From: Symbiodinium natans
Lineage: Eukaryota > Sar > Dinophyceae > Suessiales > Symbiodiniaceae
Length of the DNA: 23,254 bases
Direction of reading: 5' to 3'
NCBI GenBank assembly: GCA_905221605.1
Contig: CAJNDS010000254.1
Span: forward strand, 163,386-186,639
Of this stretch, positions 1 through 4,900 are shown piece after piece. The position numbers were made by a program, and so were the translations under genes. Below the pieces are notes generated by a model. That model was given only the letters and a program-made list of their open reading frames with translations. It was not told where the DNA came from and searched no databases. Position 1 is the stretch's first letter, and each line of letters starts with the position of its first letter.

Positions 1-270
1 TACATCTTGGGTGCTTGGGATGTTTAGGGTTTGGGGCTTAGGGGTTAGGGGTTTTCGGGTTTTACGGTTTCAGGTAGAGGGTCGAGGGTTTCAGGTTTCG
101 GGTTTAGGGTTTGTCTGCTTGTGGAACACTGCGCTCCTGTCAGGGTTGAGGGTGTAGGGTTTAGGGCTTCCGAAAACCCGAAACCCTACATGCTAAAACC
201 CTCAACCCTGAACCCTAAACCCTCAATTCTATTTTGGGTTCAGGGTTGGGGGCGCGAAAGCAACGCCGCC
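1..270. repeat. Degenerate interstitial telomeric repeats, both orientations
   Basis: TTTAGGG-like units (with TTTCGGG, TTGAGGG and GTAGGG variants) fill roughly 20-165. They are followed by CCCTAAA/CCCTCAA units at about 175-225, so the block switches strand in the middle. Units are mixed and imperfect, which fits old, decayed interstitial repeats rather than a living chromosome end. No gene is visible here. Confidence 0.85.
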
Positions 271-364
271 TGAAAGCTAAGTATGCGATGTGTTTTGACC
301 CACGGGTTCCTAGTTTTTTCCCGCCACACTAGGGGAAAAATACTAGGCATGACTTTCAACCATA

Positions 365-494
365 CCTACAAGGAGGGGCCCCCTTACTATACTAACTAGA
401 GTTAAGGGACTTATAACCTAATTTAGGATCCTTATATCCAAATTTAGGGTCCTAAAACTCTACTAATAACTAGGGGGCCCCTCCCTGTAGTAGG
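365..494. mobile_element. Inverted-repeat (MITE-like) element, family B
   Basis: About 130 bp bounded by near-perfect terminal inverted repeats. The left arm starts CCTACAAGGAGGGGCCCCC and the right arm, read on the other strand, starts CCTACTACAGGGAGGGGCC. Both arms continue to a matching AGAGTT about 38-40 nt in. There is no coding capacity. Size and structure suit a non-autonomous DNA element. No second copy is seen in the window. Confidence 0.7.
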
Positions 495-531
495 AAAATG
501 CAGCAAAGTCGAATTCCGAGTTCTGTAAGCC

Positions 532-598
532 CCAAACCCTAAACCCTAAACCCTAAACCCTAAACCCTAAACCCTAAACCCTAAACCCTAAACCCTAA
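532..598. repeat. CCCTAAA telomeric-type array
   Basis: About nine consecutive CCCTAAA units, nearly perfect, bounded by ordinary sequence on both sides. It is one of the cleanest C-rich-strand blocks in the window and is interstitial, not terminal. Confidence 0.95.
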
Positions 599-661
599 GC
601 CAAAAAAATCCACCCGTCCAGTCATGCGCCGCCCCAGTTCTGCGCATGTAGGGGAAATCCA

Positions 662-819
662 AGGGTAGTTACATGGGCCTTTACAATATGGTCCCTAACC
701 TCCTCTACAGGGTTCTGATGTATGGGCCCTTAGATTTGTATAGGGTATATAAAGGGGGATATAAGGGAGACCCTTGTTTAAGGGCCCAGACTAAGGGGCC
801 ATGTGACAACCCTAAGGGG
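662..819. mobile_element. Inverted-repeat (MITE-like) element, family A, copy 1
   Basis: This copy starts AGGGTAGTTACATGGGCC and ends with ATGTGACAACCCT. It shares its arms and internal motifs (GGGTTCTGATGTATGGGCCC, runs of AAAGGGG) with 7783-7928 and 15802-15947. The inner part is GGGCCC-rich and palindromic. A short frame crosses it, but nothing suggests a protein. Confidence 0.7.
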
Positions 820-1346
820 AAAACTTCTGTGAGTCGGCCAAGCACGATCCTGGCTGCGTTTCGGTCTTGGGACTACTGGCTCTCAGTAATTCGGGTATTA
901 AGAAATTCAGAACTGATCTCCCCCCCCATGTATAACCTTAAGGGCTTCTAGAGGGGACCGAATTCCCCGATTTTTAAAGAACCTCTGAGTCATTAGTGTT
1001 CAAAGTTGGGCGCTGTCTGCATCTGCTAGACTTCCGACTCTGGTCACTGGTTTGCAATACGGAACTGAGGAATTCAGATCCCCAAAGACCCCCCCTCAGG
1101 GTTAGCCCCTAAACCCTACACAGCCCTAAACCAAAAAACCCTAAACGCCAGACCCTAAACCTTAAACCCCAAACTCCTTGCTAGGAGTTTGACCCTAAAC
1201 CCTCAACCCTAGCTTCCCAGTTTGAACTTCAAAGTCTGGCGACATTCTCGAACGCACGCAGTCTGCTCTGACCTACACAGGTGGCAGGTACCAGCTAGAT
1301 GAAAGGAGCCTCGGTTGGGCGGTGAACGGAATTGTGCCCAAAGCGG
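820..1346. other. 3' flank, no gene recognised
   Basis: Mixed unique sequence with short CCCTAAA-like runs at about 1105-1215. A final exon of the transporter gene could lie here if exon 8 is spliced at 1836. One frame after an AG|G on the minus strand near 1310 stays open for about 35 codons, but there is no family match to support it. Confidence 0.4.
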
Positions 1347-1460
1347 ATTTAGGATTTAGGGTTTAGGGCTTAGGGCTTAGGGTTTAGGGCTTAGGGTTTA
1401 GGGCTTAGGGTTTAGGGTTTAGGGCTTAGGGCTTAGGGCTTAGGGTTTAGGGTTTAGGGT
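1347..1460. repeat. TTTAGGG/CTTAGGG telomeric-variant array
   Basis: About sixteen heptamers alternate between TTTAGGG and CTTAGGG. The regular mixing of two unit types suggests local amplification of a variant pair rather than random decay. Confidence 0.9.
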
Positions 1461-1716
1461 ATCGGGGCCCAGAATAGGGGTGCCTTTTTGGGTCTCCTAC
1501 AATAAGGGTCTCAGAATAGTTTCTAAGTGCAAGTAAAGGGGTGGGAAAAGACATGCAGCTGTCCGCTTGAACGTTGTAAACAGCAGAGCAATGAGGGAAT
1601 TGGCTACCTTATATCCTCTTGCATATTCGATCCTTTGAACTGGAAGGGATCAGAACCGGATTCCCGACTTAGAACCTCTGAGATACGGGACTCTATGCGA
1701 TATCCCTGGGTCGCCT
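1461..1716. other. Spacer just 3' of the transporter gene
   Basis: Non-repetitive sequence with no recognisable gene. It would hold the 3' UTR if the gene ends at the stop codon at 1717. No AATAAA-type signal stands out; dinoflagellates often lack one. Confidence 0.4.
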
Positions 1717-1937
1717 TTACACCCTTTGAAGATATCTGTATATATATATACATATATATATATAGGGCCCCCTTCTAAACCGAAAACAAGGAAAATAGAA
1801 GATATCCCAAGAGCCAATCCTAGAAAAGGTCCTACCAAGGAGCATATTGAAGTAGGCGATTGACGTCGCCACGCACAAGGGCGCCACCAAGTACTGCAGG
1901 AAGATCGCCGTGGACATGGCGTCCTTGTTCTGCCCAC
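1717..1937 (-). CDS. Transporter exon 8 (last recognised)
   Basis: After GCCAAAG|G at 1937, phase 1 from exon 7 rebuilds ES-GGQNKDAMSTAIFLQYL and a final helix ending YFNMLLG. This agrees with the family ending (GG followed by a QYL helix). The frame then runs through a TA dinucleotide repeat as low-complexity YIYICIYIY to a stop at 1717. That tail is unlike the family, and a donor-like G|GTAGGA at 1836 suggests the true end may be spliced to an exon outside this block. Confidence 0.8.
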
Positions 1938-4900
1938 CTTTGGCTCAATTCCATGGCGGGGGGTTTAGGGTTTAGGGTTTAGGGTTTAGGGTGTAGGGTT
2001 TAGGGTTTAGGGTTTAGGGTTTAGGGTGTAGGGTTTAGGGTTTAGGGTTTAGGGTTCAGGGTTCAGGGTTTAGGGTTTAGGGTTTAGGGTTTAGGGTTTA
2101 GGGTTTAGGGAGGGCGGTGGAGGGACGGGGCAGGGGAGGAGGGGAGGAGCGGGGGAGGGGAGCGGGGGAGGAGGAGGGGGAGGGGGCAGGGGCAGCGGGG
2201 GAGGGGAGCAGTGAGCCAAGAGGAATTGGGGCTCAGGGCTTCGGGTTTCACAAAAGAGGGCTTCTTCGCGTTGAGAGCTGACGTTGTAACAGGTGTCAGT
2301 TCTAATTGGATAATAAGTACCTTGAAAAATCAAAGTAGGTATTCAACTTAGTTGTCCAGTAACCTGGGGAAACTAAAGGTTTACCTGTAGGATTCTAAGG
2401 GGGTTATCATTACCCCAAAAAGGTTAAAGGTTACCTACTCTGCTACTAGGTCAAGCCATGAGCACCGGATTCGGCCATCACTGCTACATTGTTGGCGGTC
2501 GGTGTGCAGCTGACGATCAGGGCGACGAGCCACAAAGAAGGATCCTCGAGCCCAGAGAAACACATGCTTGTTGTCGGGGTGCTTACCGCTGCCCTTTAGG
2601 GTTTAGGGTTTAGGGTTTCGGGTTTCGGGTTTAGGGTTTAGGGTTTGGGGTCTAGGGTCTAGGGTTTAGGGTTTAGGGTTCAGGGTTCAGGGTTTAGGGT
2701 TTATCTGAAAACTTGCAAATCTGAGGTTAGGCCTTCTCGGAGCAACAGCTGTTGCTGATGCCGAGGTTGCAGTTCCGCGGCCGGCGCTGGCTGCCGCTGC
2801 TGTTGTTGCTGTTCTTGCTGTTGTTGCTGCTGTTGCTGCTGTTGCTGCTGTTGCTGCGCTGCTGCTGCGCGGTTGCTGCAAACCCTAAACCGTAAACCCT
2901 AATCCCTAAACCCTAAGTTGCTGCTGCGTTGCTTCTGTTGTCGTTCCCCGCCGATGACCGTTCAAAACCGGCTAGCAATCTGACCACTTACTAACAGCGC
3001 CAGGGTGATCACTGCAATGATCACCCTGGCTGAGTCTGACGGGTTTAGGGTTTAGGGTTTAGGGTTCAGCCCGTCCTTGGGCCCAATGCGGATGAGCCCA
3101 TAGACCACGACGCTCATGCACAGCGGCATGAGCACCAATTTGCTGAGCACGATGGCAAACCCGACTCGCATTGGCAGAACCTGCATTCTTGCTTTAGGCT
3201 TGCTTTGGGGGTGGCCGCGGCTGTGAGCACCCTAAAGGGGGCCTCATTTACAGAACCACCCAGAACCCTAAAGCAAGGACCCGTATTGAGGTTCCATACA
3301 TGATCAGAGTTTACCCGAAACCCTAAACCCTAAACCCAAAAACCCTAAACCCCAAACCCCAAACCCCAAACCCTAAACCCTAAACCCTAATATATATATA
3401 TATATATGTGATGTAGCGCCTCAAAGTTCGCACCTTTGGAGAGCGCGCTCCCTAAGATGAGGAGGTTCAAGGGCACGGCGGCGTCCCCCAGCTTGTAGAT
3501 TCCATCGTAGAGCCACGTCAGGGGAGCATCGTTATCCTCAGGGGGGGGGGGGGGTGAGGGATTTTCGGGTTTAGGGTTTAGGGTTTAGGGTTTAGGGTTT
3601 CGGGTGTAGGCTTTTTGGGGCTGCTTCCTACTGACGGCATATCCTACGGTTTTGCTCTCTTGGACAACTCGAGATCTGTGCTGCCGGAAAATTTTGGGGG
3701 GGTTTACGATATTAGTGGTACCTTACTGGGGTCCTTCTTATTAGGGGAGATTGCTATTTGGGGGTTTACATTCTTGGTCCCGTATTTTCGTAAACCCCAA
3801 AATGCTTCCGGATCCCACCATCCTGGTCAAAGACATCGACCATCCACGCCCGGACAGGGGATAAGCCCACAACCAGGCCGAGGAGTGCGGCGATAACTGG
3901 AGGCACCAGTGCCTCCCACGGTCTAGGGTTTAGGGTTTAGGATTTAGGGTTTAGGATTAGGGTTTTGGGTTTAGGGGTTCAGGTTTAGAGTTTAGGGTTT
4001 GGGGTTTAGGGTGTAGGGTGTAGGGTTTAGGGTTTGGGGTTTAGGGTGTATAGAATGGAAGCTCGCCGGTGCTAAAAGCACCCGGGCCGCTCGCTTGCAT
4101 TAGCATGTAATCCCACCCCAACCACCCAAACTATTCTCATTGTTCACCCAGCACAGGAGCTCTCAGCTCTCAGCCAGGTGCAGGGGCCTCAAGGTGCCAG
4201 GTCTCGACCAGCCCCTTCCGAAACTGAAATCTGCCAGCCCGGTCAGGTGGGTTTAAAGTGCAGAGGTCTGAGGCGGGTCGGGGCCCCTGGCCAAGCAGGC
4301 CCCAGAGGGGCCCAGAAAGGTCTCAGGAGGTCCCAGAATGGTCCCAGGCGGGTTGTGGGGGGGGGGGAGTCCCTTCAGAGCTGTTTTTTTGACTTGGCAA
4401 AACTGCAGGCGGGGGGGTCTGGGGCCCCGGACAGGGGGTACCCCCCGTTTGGGGTCCTCATTATGTAGGGCTTACGCCCTTGGTCTGAGCGCAGCGAGTC
4501 ACTGCCGTCTCGTGTACCGGGAGGCTTTACCCTCCCTCACCGTTCTGTGGAGACGCTCGGTCGGGGACCTCGGTCGAAGCCTTGAGCGCCCATGCATATG
4601 GACAGCGGCGCTCTCGGCAGTTTAGGGTTTAGGGTTTAGGGCTTAGGGTTTAGGGTTTAGGGTTTAGGGCTTAGGGCTTAGGGCTTAGGGCTTAGGGTTT
4701 AGGGTTTAGGGATGGCATGACAGGCGGGGGGGTTTTGGGCTTAGGGTTTCAGATTGAGGGCGCTGGGTTTATGGTTTAGGGGGTCTGCCGGTGGCTTCAT
4801 GACAGTTGAGACGAGGAGATGGGGTCTCAGCCCCTAAACCCTAAACCCTAAACCCTACACCCTAAACCCTAAACCCTGTGACCTTTCTGGGTTTGGCCTG

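Noticed and set aside
1931-1950. Plus-strand CCACCTTTGGCTCAAT, similar to the 3' end of the dinoflagellate spliced leader
   Set aside because: The match is partial, on the strand opposite the gene, and coincides with the exon 8 acceptor and GG codons. A similar string at 10890-10907 is likewise next to an acceptor-like AAAG|G. A relict spliced leader is not supported.
2687-2881. Ala/Thr-rich minus-strand frame of 64 codons
   Set aside because: It is a translation of the CTG/TTG triplet tract within intron 6.
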